NCBI RefSeq assembly: GCF_026212465.1
Contig: NC_080058.1
Location: 2,931,501 to 2,995,500 of the forward strand
Source: Amaranthus tricolor
Lineage: Eukaryota; Streptophyta; Magnoliopsida; Caryophyllales; Amaranthaceae
Direction of reading: 5' to 3'
DNA length: 64,000 nt
In this document: in pieces, positions 1 to 10,939 of the stretch
Position numbering within the stretch: position 1 is the stretch's first letter
How the letters are laid out: each line of letters starts with the position of its first letter
The notes under the pieces: generated by a model
Told to the model about the DNA's origin: nothing
Databases searched by the model: none
What the model saw: the letters and a program-made list of their open reading frames with translations, nothing else
Program-made: the position numbers and the translations under genes

Positions 1-11
1 AGTATCAGAGC
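1..11 (+). other. Retrotransposon primer-binding site (initiator Met tRNA)
   Basis: The first eleven bases (AGTATCAGAGC) match all but one base of the standard plant primer-binding site TGGTATCAGAGC, which pairs with the 3' end of initiator methionine tRNA. This places the end of the 5' LTR immediately upstream of the window. Confidence 0.8.
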
Positions 12-63
12 AAGGGTTCTTAAAGGTTGTTTTAGAGGTTTCTTGATTGATCTTGCACAACAA

Positions 64-794
64 ATGACATCCATTAAGTTGGATTTTGAGAAGTTTGATA
101 GGAATCAAAACTTTGGGTTATGTCAAGTGAAGATGAAGGCCATATTGGTGCAACATGGAGTGCAAAAGGCATTGGATGGAGTTAATAAGATGCCTCAAGG
201 AATGACTACGACTAAGTGGGGAGGAAATTGACTCAAAGGTATTGAGTGCAATTCAATTGTGTTTCTCCAATAAAGTGCTTAGGGAGGTTGTGAAGGAGTC
301 TACTACCAAGGGGATTTGGGACAAACTTGAGTCATTGTATATGGCCAAGAGTGTCACCAATAGATTGCTATTGAAGAATAGATTGTATGATCTTAGGCTT
401 GAACAAGGTGGGTCTCTCAAGGCACATTTGGATGAGTTTAATACCATAGTCATGGATTTACACAACATTGATGTTGTGGTTGATGATGAGGATTTAGCCA
501 TATTCTTGCTTTGTTCTTCACTCTCCTCTTACATGGGAGGGATGTCCTTATAGTGATGATGTGAAGAATGCATTGGTGCAAAGGGATTTAATTGAGAAGC
601 AATTGACCCAAAAACAGAATGGTACCAATGATGGGTTGTTTGTAAGGGGTAGGACAAATGATAGTAGTCTTGGAGGTAGGAGCAAGGGTAGGTCCAAATC
701 TAGGGCCTCAAACAAGGCCAAGACATGCCACTTTTGCAAATTAAAGGGGCATATCAAGAAAGACTGTTGGAAGTATAAGAGAATGCAAAAATAG
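64..794 (+). pseudogene. gag: copia gag relic with CCHC zinc knuckle
   Basis: The capsid-like region starts at the ATG at 64 (MTSIKLDFEKFD), followed by the usual KMKAILVQHGVQKAL segment. A tryptophan normal for this family is replaced by Cys (FGLCQVKMK). The reading frame changes near 225 and again near 540, so three separate frames carry the protein: 64-231, 242-553 and 561-794. The last piece has a basic stretch and a CCHC zinc knuckle (CHFCKLKGHIKKDC, about 727-768) that binds the RNA genome in functional elements. A stop at 792-794 ends it before the protease. The gag frameshifts and stop mean no full Gag can be made. Confidence 0.9.
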
Positions 795-839
795 AAGGAG
801 TCTAAGGTACTACATCCAGTGATGCGAGTTATGTCAATG

Positions 840-2394
840 ATAGTGACGATGGTGGTGCTTTGGTTGTGATGCACGGGTACAATGGGGATAAAGAATGGAT
901 TCTTGACTCGGGGGTGCTCTTTTCACATGACTCCCCACAAGGAGTTCTTTTCTACTTATGAGAAAGTAGATGGTGGGAGTGTTACTTTGGGTAATGATGA
1001 TACATGCAAGGTTGTGGGTATTGGGAGTATAGCCATGAAGATACATGATGGAGCGATTAGGGTGCTTAGTAATGTTACGCATGTCCCCGGTTTGAAGAAG
1101 AATCTTATCTCCTTGGGTACATTGGATGTTCTTGGATGTAGGTGCACTTGTGAAGGTGGAGTGATGAAGATTACAAAGGGTTCGCTGATTTTGATGAAGG
1201 GTAGCATGGTGGGTCGGTTGCATGTTCTACAAGGGTCCTTGGTTACCGGTTTGGCGAATGTTTCTTCCTCCACTATGAGTGAGCAAGAAACCAAACTTTG
1301 GCACATGATACTTGGGCACTTGACTGAGCAAGGGATGAACGTGTTGAGTAAGAAGGGAGTCTTTGGTAGGAAGAAGATTGGAGCATTGCCATTTTGTGAA
1401 GATTGCATTTATGGGAAGCATAAACGGGTGAGCTTCAAACCCATTGTCCATAACACTAAGGGGATTCTTGATTATGTTCATTCAGATCTTTGGGGTCCAA
1501 CAAGAAAGGTGTCTTTAGATGGTTGTAGTTATCTACTTACATTCATTGATGACTATTCAAGGAAAGTTTGGTGTTTCTTTATAAAGACTAAAGATGAGGT
1601 GATGGGTGTCTTCATTGATTGGAAGACAATTATAGAGAAGAAAATGGAGTGTGAAATCAAGACATCGAGGACCGAAAATGGGCTTGAGTTCATTGAGAAA
1701 GAGTTTCTCTTTCTCAAGTTTTGCGCTAAAGAGGGTATCACAAGGCATCGCACATGTGTAGGTAGGCCTAAACAAAACGGGGTGGCTGAGAGGATGAACA
1801 AGACATTGTTAGAGAGGGCAAGATGCATGTTGAGTCAAGCAAAGCTTGAAAAGGAGTTTTGGGCCGAGGCGGTATCGACGGCATGCTACTTGACCAATTG
1901 TTCGCCACACACCGCTCTTAACTTTAAGTGTCCTCAAGAGGTATGGTATTCTTCCCCAATTGATTATTCAAATCTGAAAATTTTTGGATGTAATGCATAC
2001 ATACATGTTAATGAGGGAAAACTTGACCTAGGGCTAGAAATGCATATTTGTTGGCTATGATTTGGGTGTCAAGGGTTATAGAGTTTGGTGTGGCAAAAAT
2101 AGAAGGATAATAACTTCTAGGGATATCAAGTTTGATGAGTCATCTATATTTTCTTGTCCTTTGGATATTGTTGTTACTAACAATGTAGGTACAACACATG
2201 ATGCTTGTGAGGAGGTGGAGTCCCCTATGAATGAGAAAGCAACAAGGGTTGAGAATGATACGTATCAATCGATGGAATCAACATCTCATAATGTGCATCG
2301 GTCAAAGAGGCTAATTAAACCAAAAAGGAGGTACATTGAGGAGTTGATTACGTGGCCTATGCTCTCACAGTTGCAAGTGAGGTAGAAGGTGGTG
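840..2394 (+). pseudogene. pol: copia protease and integrase relic
   Basis: The aspartic protease active-site region (WILDSG) is readable up to 909. A run of five G at 910-914, one more than needed, then shifts the frame, and the protein resumes as CSFHMTPHKEFF. The integrase has its zinc-binding HHCC part (WHMILGH ... CEDC) and a core with D in SDLWGP and E in NGVAERMN. The middle catalytic Asp, normally RTDNG, reads RTENG here (about 1670-1680), which would be expected to cripple catalysis. A further frame change near 2025-2045 breaks the GYDLGVKGYR region; the tail continues in another frame from 2062 and ends at 2385. It follows gag and runs into the reverse transcriptase relic. Confidence 0.92.
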
Positions 2395-3518
2395 ATGATC
2401 CCGGTTCTTTCAAGGAAGCCATGAGTTTGACAGATGCGAGTAAGTAGCTTAGAGCCATGAAGCAAGAGATGGAGTCTCTTGAGAAGTATGGTACTTGGTC
2501 TATTGTGAAAGCACCCAAGAACAAGAGGATCGTGAAAGGTTATTCTTAAGTCGAAGGCATTGATTTCCATGAGGTGTTCTCTCCGGTGGTGAAACATTCT
2601 TCGATTAGAGCCCTATTAGCTTTGGTGGCGATAGAGGACTTGGAATTACATCAATTGGATGTAAAGACGGCTTTTCTCCACGGTGATTTAGACAAGGAGA
2701 TTTATATGCAACAATCGGAAGGATTTGAGGTGATCGAAAAGGAAACTTATGTGTGTAGGTTAGAGAAGTCATTGTATCGCTTGAAGCAATCTCCAAGGCA
2801 ATGGTCTAGGAAGTTTGATGCTTTTATGATAGCACATAATTTTGCACGTAACTCATATGATAGTTGTGTCTACATGAGGAGTACGATTGTCGGGCCCTTA
2901 ATCTACCTAGTGTTATATGTCGATGACATGTTGCTTGCTTGCAAGAATATGCTTGAGGTGGAAGAGCTAAAGAGTCAATTGTCAAAAGAGTTTGACATGA
3001 AAGATTTGGGAGATGCAAAGAAGATCTTAGGGATGGAGATAGTGAGGGATAGAAGCAAGGGTTATTTGTATCTAAATCAAAAAAGATACATTGAGAAGGT
3101 GTTGAAGAGATTTGCAATGGAGGACGCCAAGTATGTTTCTACTCCTCTAGGTTCTCACATCAAGCTCTCAAAGGACTTGTGCCCTCGAACCAAGCAAGAG
3201 GAAAAAGACATGAGGGGCATTCTATACACAAATACTGTTGGGAGTATTATGTACGCTATGGTATGTAGCCGACCGAATATAGCAGAAGTGATTAGCATGG
3301 TTAGTAGATACATGGAAAACCCGGGAAAACAGCATTGGGATGCAGTAAAGTGGCTTCTTAGATACTTGAAGGGTACATCGGATGTATGCCTTAAGTTTGG
3401 AATTGACGACACTAGAATCATTGGTTATTGTGATTCTGATTTTGCGGGTGACCTTGATAGTAGAAAGTCAACTTCGGGTACAACAGATGTATGCCTTAGG
3501 ATCATTTTTAAGTGTTAG
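2395..3518 (+). pseudogene. pol: copia reverse transcriptase / truncated RNase H relic
   Basis: In one frame the N-terminal part reads LRAMKQEMESLEKYGTW, preceded by a stop at 2445-2447 where a Trp codon is expected. After NKRIV the protein jumps directly to KGYS, so about 25-30 codons of the RT fingers region are missing, and a second stop (TAA for CAA, 2547-2549) follows. From 2574 a long open frame carries the first catalytic Asp (QLDVKTAFLHGDL), the YVDDM box and the GSIMYAMVCSRPNI segment. RNase H begins with DSDFAGDLDSRKSTSG but stops there: its remaining catalytic portion and the polypurine tract are gone. The terminal stop lies inside the first bases of the LTR. Confidence 0.93.
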
Positions 3519-3933
3519 ACCCTATAAACTATAAATAGGGCTAAACACATAGTTTTCTTACATTGCTTTCATTTCCTCATTCTCTCTCTACATATTTCAC
3601 TCTCTACTCTCTATTCTCTTCTTCCTCAATTGTAACCATCATCAATTGTACATCTCTATTGGAGAATTTGTTAAATGAGCAATAAGACATCTAGGCTAGG
3701 ACAATGGACGTAGCCCAATTAGGGGTGAACAACTTAAATCTTGGTGTGCTTTTGATTGTGTTTTTATTTGCTTGTTAATTGTTGTTTTGGGTTGCACATA
3801 TCCATATTCAATTTTTTTGGGTGTTTGTGTAAGGAGTGTTCTTGAGATCAAGCCTTTGATCCTTGGGCTTATAGTGGGTAATTAGTTCAGTTTGAGATTC
3901 TAATGATTCAATTTAATTATTAGGATTCTAACA
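3513..3933 (+). repeat. 3' LTR of the copia element
   Basis: The LTR begins TGTTAGA and ends TCTAACA, a perfect 7-bp terminal inverted repeat with TG/CA ends, 421 bp long. A promoter-like CTATAAATAGGG lies at about 3528-3540. The stretch around 3695-3750 (ATGGACGTAGCCCAATTAGG) is typical of the R/U5 part of copia LTRs. The bases following it (AAGAT) could be the target-site duplication, but the left flank lies outside the window. Confidence 0.88.
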
Positions 3934-6474
3934 AAGATAAAAATTAAAATAACAAATATACTCTATTCAACCAACCTCTCTTTATAGTATACTCAAATCT
4001 AATAATACTAATAATGGAACTTTCAAGTAGAAAAAAAAAATCCAGGAACACATGAATGTTGTAACCTTATGTCTGAATCCAAGTGTTTGGACTCAACACA
4101 ATCTCAATTTGCAATGTTTTTGTGTCTAGAAATATTTATTGATTGAATTGATTAATATTTATAGCCCATTATAGGGCTAGCTAAAACCCTAACCTTAAAA
4201 TAGGTTTGTGACAATATTACAGGCAGCAGCAAAACCAGATTCAAGTGTAGTAGACTATTAGTTTCTAGTTAGTACTTCTATATAAATCAGACAAAATTTC
4301 TTCGAAACAGTTTCACCTTTTTGCCTTTTTAAGACGTAGCTTCTCACTCTTTGAGGCGACACGAGCATTTCCCCGGCATTTCCTCCCACCAACCCCTCCT
4401 TTTATTTTCCTTTGGATTCTCGTGATCATTTTTTTATTTTTTTCATATCAATCTGAATTACTTAGCACTTTTATATTGTAGTATAAGATTAAAAAAAGTC
4501 ACTTTTAATATATTTTTATTTATTTTAGTTTTTTAATGATATGTGAAAAATTAATGATTGGATTAGTGAAAATAAAATAAGGGTAAAATAGAGAATTATC
4601 GAATTGTTTTTTGCTAAAGATAGAAAGAGTACAAATATTGTGAAACAACGCACCAAAAGAAAGTTACATGTATTTTTGCTAAAGATAGAAAGAGTACAAA
4701 TATTGAGTTGTTTTTTGCTAAAGATAAAAAGTGCAAGTATTACGGAAAAGAGAAAGTATACAACTAGGTCAACTATAGAAAAACTTTGTTTATTGAATAG
4801 GTAAATTATCCACCTAAGATAGTATTGAGGAAGAAAAAAGTTTATATGTATTTATTATTCACCAACTACCTATTGATCAAAAGAATATGTAACTATTTAT
4901 TAACTAATTTACAATTATCATCTCACACGGATAAACTACTATGTAGCCAGGTAGCTGTATCTAAGCACATCAAGTATATATATGTTAACCAAATAGAAGT
5001 ATTCAAAGTTTGTTCATGCACTTGCACCAAGTTCCAATATATGTAGACTATATAGAAAAATAAGTACATATTTAAGAAGAAAAATTTGGAATTTTTAGGT
5101 TACGATTTGGTTCATTTGATTAAATTTATATTAATATTAAATTATGTGATATTATAAACATAAAAATGGGCAACCGAGCTAAGATCTATACACAAGTTAA
5201 AATAAATATTTAGCTCACGCTATAATTTTATTTGCGATTCCCCTAAATTTTGCAAGTATATGACAATATGATGTATATAGGAGTATATGATCTATAATAC
5301 AGACTTTATGTCTCTTGTCCATTCTTTTATTGTTAATTTCTTGTTATTATCATTATCGTCTTGTCGATTTTAATTTTACATTCACTTCTTAAATAAGTTA
5401 AATTTATCACAATCCATTAACTCACCCTATTTTGTATAGTAAAATAATACTTCATGATATTACATATAATAACAAAAAATATCCATGCATTGCCTAATTG
5501 AAGTATGAAAAGTAGTGTTGCATAATTAAGTTTGTTTTTGTGCACCGTAATTACAATTACATCATTTAGTGAAATTTAGAATAATAAGGTAGATTTTCAT
5601 GCTTAGTGGCTTATTAAATCGAGATTTAAACCGTTCACCGATGATGATTGTAGTTAAAGCCATCTCAAAATTTTCAAAGAAATACGGACATATATTGTAA
5701 GTTATATTTTGGGTAAAATGTATTTGTATGGTGGAAACTACTTTGTTTACTAACTACCAAATTTAGTTCATGAAGATCAACTTGTTGATACTAATCATGT
5801 ATATAAGTGATAATAAGTTCATAATGCAATGTACTTCATCGTTTTTTTTTTTTTTTTGACTACATTTAAAATATTTTATATAAAACATAATTTAAATTTG
5901 AATTTTTTTATGGATATATAAAATATTTAGAACTTTTTTTTTTAATGAAATGTTATTATACTTCATATTGAAACTAATCTATAGACATTGGGATTATGCT
6001 AATAATTTTTTTTATTATGAGTCATTATTGATACTCTTAAATTACTTTAATTATGATTATTGTTACATTTATTCCCCTAAAATATTACATCTATATCGAG
6101 TTTAATAGCTGATTTTATATAATTTTCATAATCAATCAAGTAGCTCAACTATTAGTAATCCTAAAAATACAAATTGAAGGTGTATTCGTTCTCTGCACTC
6201 CTCTAATTCTGAGCAAATATTCTATTTGATTTTTTGATATTATTTGTTGATCACTCTTAATTTGTACTATTTTATTTTTAATTTAAATGTCAAAATATAA
6301 TTAAGTAGGATCTTGTTTTTTTCATCTTAATATAAAATTGTTAGTATTATATTTTTTATGATTTTTAATTATACATAATTAGATATATTTAGAATTGAAT
6401 TATTACATTGGATAAAGTATAAAAATCACATGAAATGAGTGATATTAATTGAAGGAACTATTCATACTTCGTCC
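3934..6474. other. AT-rich intergenic DNA, no gene seen
   Basis: No coding region is recognisable; short open frames here are AT-rich chance products. There is a slightly GC-richer patch at about 4320-4430 of unknown origin and a triplicated direct repeat at 4606-4740 (listed separately). The rest is poly-A/T tracts. Confidence 0.7.
4606..4740. repeat. Three spaced direct repeats of about 34 bp
   Basis: The unit TTTTTGCTAAAGATAGAAAG followed by AGTACAAATATT occurs at about 4606-4640, again at 4672-4705 and, more diverged, at 4708-4740. The first two are nearly identical and separated by about 31 bp, while the second and third are adjacent. A short local duplication explains this; no function is apparent. 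Confidence 0.8.
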
Positions 6475-7020
6475 TTTTAAGATTTGGAGCCAAGAGGACT
6501 GCGCGAAAATAGATTGAGATAGTTTGGACATGTGCAGAGAAAGATTCTCGCCGCCCCTATCAGGAGAGTAGAAAGTATTATAGTAGAGGGTAAGAGGAGC
6601 CGAAGAAGACCCAATAGAACTTAGGATGAGCAGATAAAAGTTGACTTGCGTGCGCTAAACCTCTCCGAGAGCCTGACTAGAGATAAGGGTAGTTGGAGGC
6701 GTCATATCCATGTTTTAGATTACTGATGTCCTCGTAAATTACCTCTTTGTGTTCATGCCACCCTGCTCCTCTCGTTTCTTTTATTAGTTTTTTTGCCCCC
6801 TTTTACTTTTATTTTATTTTATTTTATTTTGTAGGTGGTTCTACTTATTTATTTATAGGCCTTTTATCTTTCCCATGTAGCTACGTCTCCGTATCTTTCT
6901 CGAGCCGAGAGACTTCTTTGGCCGCGCTCTCCTCTATGGGTATGAGTTGCTGCCGTCCTTCCCTCCCCAAACCCTGTTTTCTATGAGCGAGATATACTGG
7001 GTTGGATGATGATGATGATG
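6475..7020 (+). mobile_element. 5'-truncated RTE-type LINE, 3' end
   Basis: The frame through 6500-6725 reads as the C-terminal end of a LINE reverse-transcriptase ORF: MREN-like lead-in, RLR*FGHVQRKILAAPIRRVES, EGKRSRRRPNRT*DEQIKVDL, then SWRRHIHVLDY and a natural stop. Both asterisks are TAG codons where the family has Trp. A 3' UTR of about 290 bp follows (containing CTCTATGGGTATGAGTTGC) and ends in GGATGATGATGATGATG, the short-repeat tail expected of RTE elements instead of poly-A. It is truncated at the 5' end, as LINE copies usually are. Related copies are at 37505-37978 (-), 57395-57545 (+), 28722-28825 (+) and possibly 54955-55085. Confidence 0.85.
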
Positions 7021-8589
7021 AGTTTGCTACTTTATATTTTAGAATAAATAAATTTAAATAAGTTTTAGAGAGATATATTGAAGAAAATTAAACATATATA
7101 CATATGGGATATTTTTAGATTCATCTTATAAATGTTTTACTCCCTCCGTTTTCTAATATTTGTCCTGTTTAGAATATTTTATTTGGAAGAGAGAAATTTG
7201 ATTAAAATTTTTAAGACATATATAGATGATTAGAGGTATAAAAATGCTTAAAATTTACTTTGTAAACTCTGAAAAAAGTAAATTTAAAAAAAAACAAAGA
7301 ATATGTTTTCAAATTAATTTAACCCATTTCACTTTGTAAATTGTAATCTACTCCTTAATTCCCATTTTGATCATACGATTTACGACAATGTCATGTTCTG
7401 CAATTTGCAAATACGTTTTAAAGTAAGCAGTCAAAGTTTAGTTTTTTCTTGCATTTTTTTGACAGAAACGAAAGCAGACACTCCTCATTGGCTCCCATGG
7501 GTTGCAGAATACCAGAATTTCTTTCCTTAGCTGTGGAACTTACACGTGTTATTTTATGTCTAATACTTCCTCTATCCCATTAAAATTAAAAGTATTTTAT
7601 GAAAAAGTGATAGAAAATTGAAAAAAATAATATAAATGAGATAAAAAATAAATTAAATGCGTAAATAAATGATTATAAAAAATATAATTAAGTCAGGACA
7701 AAAACTAAAATTACGACAAATTTGTTAAAACAACTGAGTACTTGCTTACTTACGTTGATTATCATCATTAATTTTGTTCTCTTCATACTTTTATGGCTTG
7801 CTTGGTAATCGATATAAAATGGTTAACTGGTAATGAAAATTTAGTGTAATTTTAGTAGTATATCGCTTAATAAATTTAATGGTCATGCTTATTCTTCTTT
7901 AATAATTTTATTTTCTTTACAAAATTATTTCAAATGCATTACATGCCATTTGAAAATGTGCTATTAAATAGTATGAGAAATTGTGAACAAAAAATTTTTT
8001 TTTATCATTAAAATGACATGATACACATCATAAAAATTTACACTATAAATTATTCACCTAAACACTTATTAGTACCAATAATCAAAACGGATAGTTAATC
8101 TTAGAAGAACCAAGAACAAAGTAAAGATAAATTATCACAATCGTCAAAGACTACAAAAATAAAGTGATTTCAATCAACTAATTACACCGTAATTTTATCC
8201 ATCTACACAATTTCCCAAATCCAAAGTAGAAAAGAGAAATATTATTAAAAAATAAATAATGAGAGAACATTTCGAGCAAGTTAGCCGAGTGTTTTGAACT
8301 TTCTCATGTTTGTGTTAGGTTTAATTCTCGCTATTTAATCAAGTCTTTTCTCGGCTTCTTATTGATAAGAAATTCTCTAGTTTTACTTCATATTAATTTT
8401 TAAAAAATATTTGCATATTATGATTAATTAATATATATGCAATGGACAAAAAAAATATTTATAAAATAAAATGATTGATAATACATGTGTGCAATGTACA
8501 AATATGTAAGATTATATTGATTAATATATCCAAATATCCAAATTGATTTGAATTGCAAATGTTGAAATAGTTAATTATAGAATATTTTA
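7021..8589. other. AT-rich intergenic DNA with degenerate MITE remnants
   Basis: No gene is seen. CTCCCTCCG-type ends at about 7139 and CTTCCTCTATCCC at about 7567 suggest decayed Stowaway-like MITEs (roughly 7139-7310 and 7565-7737), but I cannot define both ends. At 8275-8350, TTAGCCGAGTG followed about 35 bp later by GGTTTAATTCTCGC resembles the A and B boxes of a tRNA-derived SINE; similar remnants on the other strand lie at about 39520-39595, 55583-55655 and 58507-58575. Confidence 0.55.
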
Positions 8590-8843
8590 CTCCATTTATT
8601 TTTTTTTTGTCTACTTTAAGTATTTTCATTCTATAAGAGAGAAATTTAAATTTGATTATTAAAGTATATATTCAAGATAAAATATATTAATGTGGAATCT
8701 TGTTAAATTCGTCTTGATGTAAAGAATTTTAATATATAATTTTTATAATTTTTTATTATGCTTACTATGAGATATCGAGACTCAAAATTTACTTTAAAAT
8801 AGGTGAAAAAGTAAAATGGACAAATAAAAAGCAACTAAGGAAG
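8590..8843. mobile_element. Stowaway-like MITE, family A
   Basis: The element starts CTCCATTT after TA (8588-8589) and ends AAGGAAG before TA (8844-8845), so it has the TA target duplication and CTCC...GGAG-type ends of Stowaway elements, slightly decayed. Its interior (for example AAGATAAAATATATTAATGT) aligns along its length with the elements at 10040-10279 and 28301-28553, so three copies of one family lie in this window. Confidence 0.75.
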
Positions 8844-9386
8844 TAATCCAATTAGTAAACTCAAGTATTCCCTTTTCTAAAATGACACTCCAACTATTGG
8901 AATATAAGAGTGTATTTTGCGTATATAAGGAATAGTTGGGTGCATCTTGATTAACAACCCTAATAGTTTAGTGTATTACAAGTAAATTGATAGTTGTGTA
9001 TGTTTTAAATGGATGAAGAAACGTTGAGTTTGTTAGTTATTACTCAATACAGCCCAAAAAATAAATACAACCAAATTTTTTGAAGATTTGATATTAAAAA
9101 TTAGTAATAGCCCAAAAAAAAAATTTAACACAATAAAATTTTTTATTTAAATTTTTTTTAATGAACTAAACATAGACTACAACAAATTTTTGCCTTTTTT
9201 AGTTCATTCTGAAATAAAGAAATTATTCACTTGTCAAACAAATGTTTGCCATTGAAGAATTAAAAAAATCATTTAATAACCTAAACAGGTTGTCTCACAT
9301 TTTTTTTTTAAACGAAACAAGTTGTCTCACATCAATGCATAGTCAATGTAAATGTATTGTCAATGTAAAAAACTATTCAAACTTAT

Positions 9387-9574
9387 TGTTAAATTAGGCT
9401 GAACTTATTGTGAATGCCAGCATATTAACGGGGGAAAACAAGTGCACACACTTCATAAGCCAAGGAGATATATACCATCACAAAACCATATGGCAATGGG
9501 AAAAAGGTCTCTAATAGCTTATAAAGTGTGCACACCATTTTCAATTTATCGATGTGGGATAACTCATCCCAACA
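9387..9574 (-). mobile_element. Solo LTR with perfect 5-bp target-site duplication
   Basis: The 188-bp element has TGTT/AACA ends. CTTAT stands immediately on both sides (9382-9386 and 9575-9579), a perfect 5-bp target-site duplication. Read on the minus strand it begins TGTTGGGATGAGTTATCCC and has a TATA-like CTTTATAAGC, consistent with an LTR promoter. No internal retrotransposon sequence is present, so it is a solo LTR or a very small non-autonomous element. A decayed relative lies at 36147-36303. Confidence 0.85.
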
Positions 9575-10039
9575 CTTATGTAAGAATATCTTGTGAAATT
9601 TTAAAATTTTTCAAGTTAATTGTATAATTGTATGATGTGATTTATTACTTTTCTATTAATCATTTTTACTCTGATTTTAGTATATATGGGTTTAATTGAA
9701 TCTATTAGATCCATACTTAAACCGCCTCCAACAATTATGTATGTAATGCACGTAATTAAAGTTTAACTAGATGAAATTTAATCATTTATCACACGTCTTA
9801 CAAATATGACATATGTAATTTTTTAAGATATTTGATACTCGTATTTATGATTTTTGAAGAATATTAACTCATTAGAAATTCAAAAAATGCAAAATGAACT
9901 GATTTACATGTAATATAGTGATAAATTTTCTATTTATGTTGATTTAAAATTTACAATATATATTAAGATTTTTTTTTTTTTGAAAATGAAAGAATATTAA
10001 AAAAATACTCCAAATAACTTTTTATTTTAAATCTATATA
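9575..10039. other. AT-rich intergenic DNA, no gene seen
   Basis: Nothing recognisable apart from poly-A/T runs such as the one at about 9970. Confidence 0.7.
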
Positions 10040-10279
10040 CTCCCTGCATTTTTTATTGCTTGTCCACTTTAAAAGAGATAAATTTAAATTAGATTTTTAA
10101 AGTATATATTGAAGATAAAATATATTCATGTGAGATCTTGTTAGATTTGTCTTGATATAAAGTTTTTTAATATATAATTTTTATTAGTTTTTATGATACG
10201 TACATACAGATATTAAGACTTAAAATTTACTAAAACATACGTGTAAAAAATAAAGTAAGACAAAAAAAAGCGGCCGGAG
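10040..10279. mobile_element. Stowaway-like MITE, family A
   Basis: The element starts CTCCCTGC and ends GCCGGAG, and is flanked by TA on both sides (10038-10039, 10280-10281). The 240-bp interior aligns with 8590-8843; shared segments include ATGTGAGATCTTGTTAGA and TAATATATAATTTTTAT. This is the best-preserved copy of the family here. Confidence 0.85.
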
Positions 10280-10782
10280 TAAATATGAAGTACTTGTATA
10301 GAGTATAACAAATGTGAAAAGAAGATTTATAATTTTCTCCACACAATTTCCCAAAGCCAAAGAAATTTAAAGATAGCTTCAATAAATTTCTAATTTATAT
10401 GAATTAATAACAATTTTTAATTTTAATAGTGTGAAAACTATATACAACAATTGTGAAAAGGTTGAATTATATTTTATTTTCTTAGGTTAAATAAAAAAGT
10501 TTGAATGGTAAAGAAATGAGGTAGAGCGAGAGTGAAAATAAGAGAGCGAGAGAGGTCAGAGGAGGATTATTGCCTCCCTAAAGAAATGCAAATCAGTCAA
10601 AGAAGGATTAACTTTTTTTTAATTATTATAAAATAATAATAAGCATTATTAGTGGGGACTGGGGAGTTCTCTACATGCTTAGCTTCTTTCTGCAAGATTT
10701 TGCTGATTACTGTGCATTTCAGAGTAGAGAAGCTGCCAGCCTGACTGCAGGTTATTTTTTTCCTTTTATTCTTCGTTTCATA
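10280..10782. other. Intergenic DNA with a purine-rich and GC-richer patch
   Basis: No gene is seen. The stretch 10510-10760 is less AT-rich than its surroundings: a GAGA-rich run (10520-10565) followed by GAAGCTGCCAGC at about 10728-10740, the core of mature miR167. No matching star arm is visible, so I do not call a microRNA gene. Confidence 0.5.
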
Positions 10783-10939
10783 CTTCCTCCTTAATATCTC
10801 TAATTATATACAAACGAATCAAACAAGATCTCATTTAACTATATTTTAACCTATAGATTAAAAACTAATAACAAATTAAAAATAATGATTGAATAGTGTT
10901 ATTTTTGCTAATGTTACAACTAATATGGAACGGAGGAAG
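10783..10939. mobile_element. Stowaway-like MITE, family B, internally deleted
   Basis: The ends CTTCCTCC and GGAGGAAG are inverted repeats flanked by TA on each side (10781-10782, 10940-10941). The interior (AACAAGATCTCATTTAACTA, ATAGATTAAAAACTAAT) is nearly the same as the right half of 43590-43847, but about 100 bp of the left half is missing. Confidence 0.85.

Larger units (their letters stand above)
1..3933 (+). mobile_element. Ty1/copia LTR retrotransposon, decayed, 5' LTR outside window
   Basis: The order is primer-binding site, gag with zinc knuckle, protease, integrase, reverse transcriptase, partial RNase H, 3' LTR. Integrase before reverse transcriptase is the Ty1/copia order. The motifs (SDLWGP, NGVAERMN, QLDVKTAFLHGDL, YVDDM, DSDFAGDLDSRKSTSG) resemble the Tork/Tnt1 lineage, though I assign the lineage only tentatively. 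The element is dead: there are frame changes in gag, at the protease active site and in the integrase tail, stop codons in gag-pol and RT, an internal deletion in RT, and loss of most of RNase H together with the polypurine tract. The 5' LTR should end a base or two before the window starts, so the pair of LTRs cannot be compared for age here. Confidence 0.95.

Noticed and set aside
882..1408. Minus-strand open frames opposite the copia pol region
   Set aside because: They are shadows of the conserved protease-integrase coding strand.
6747..6986. Open frame of 79 codons in the LINE 3' UTR
   Set aside because: It lies downstream of the natural stop of the LINE reading frame, and its sequence matches the non-coding tail shared by other LINE copies.
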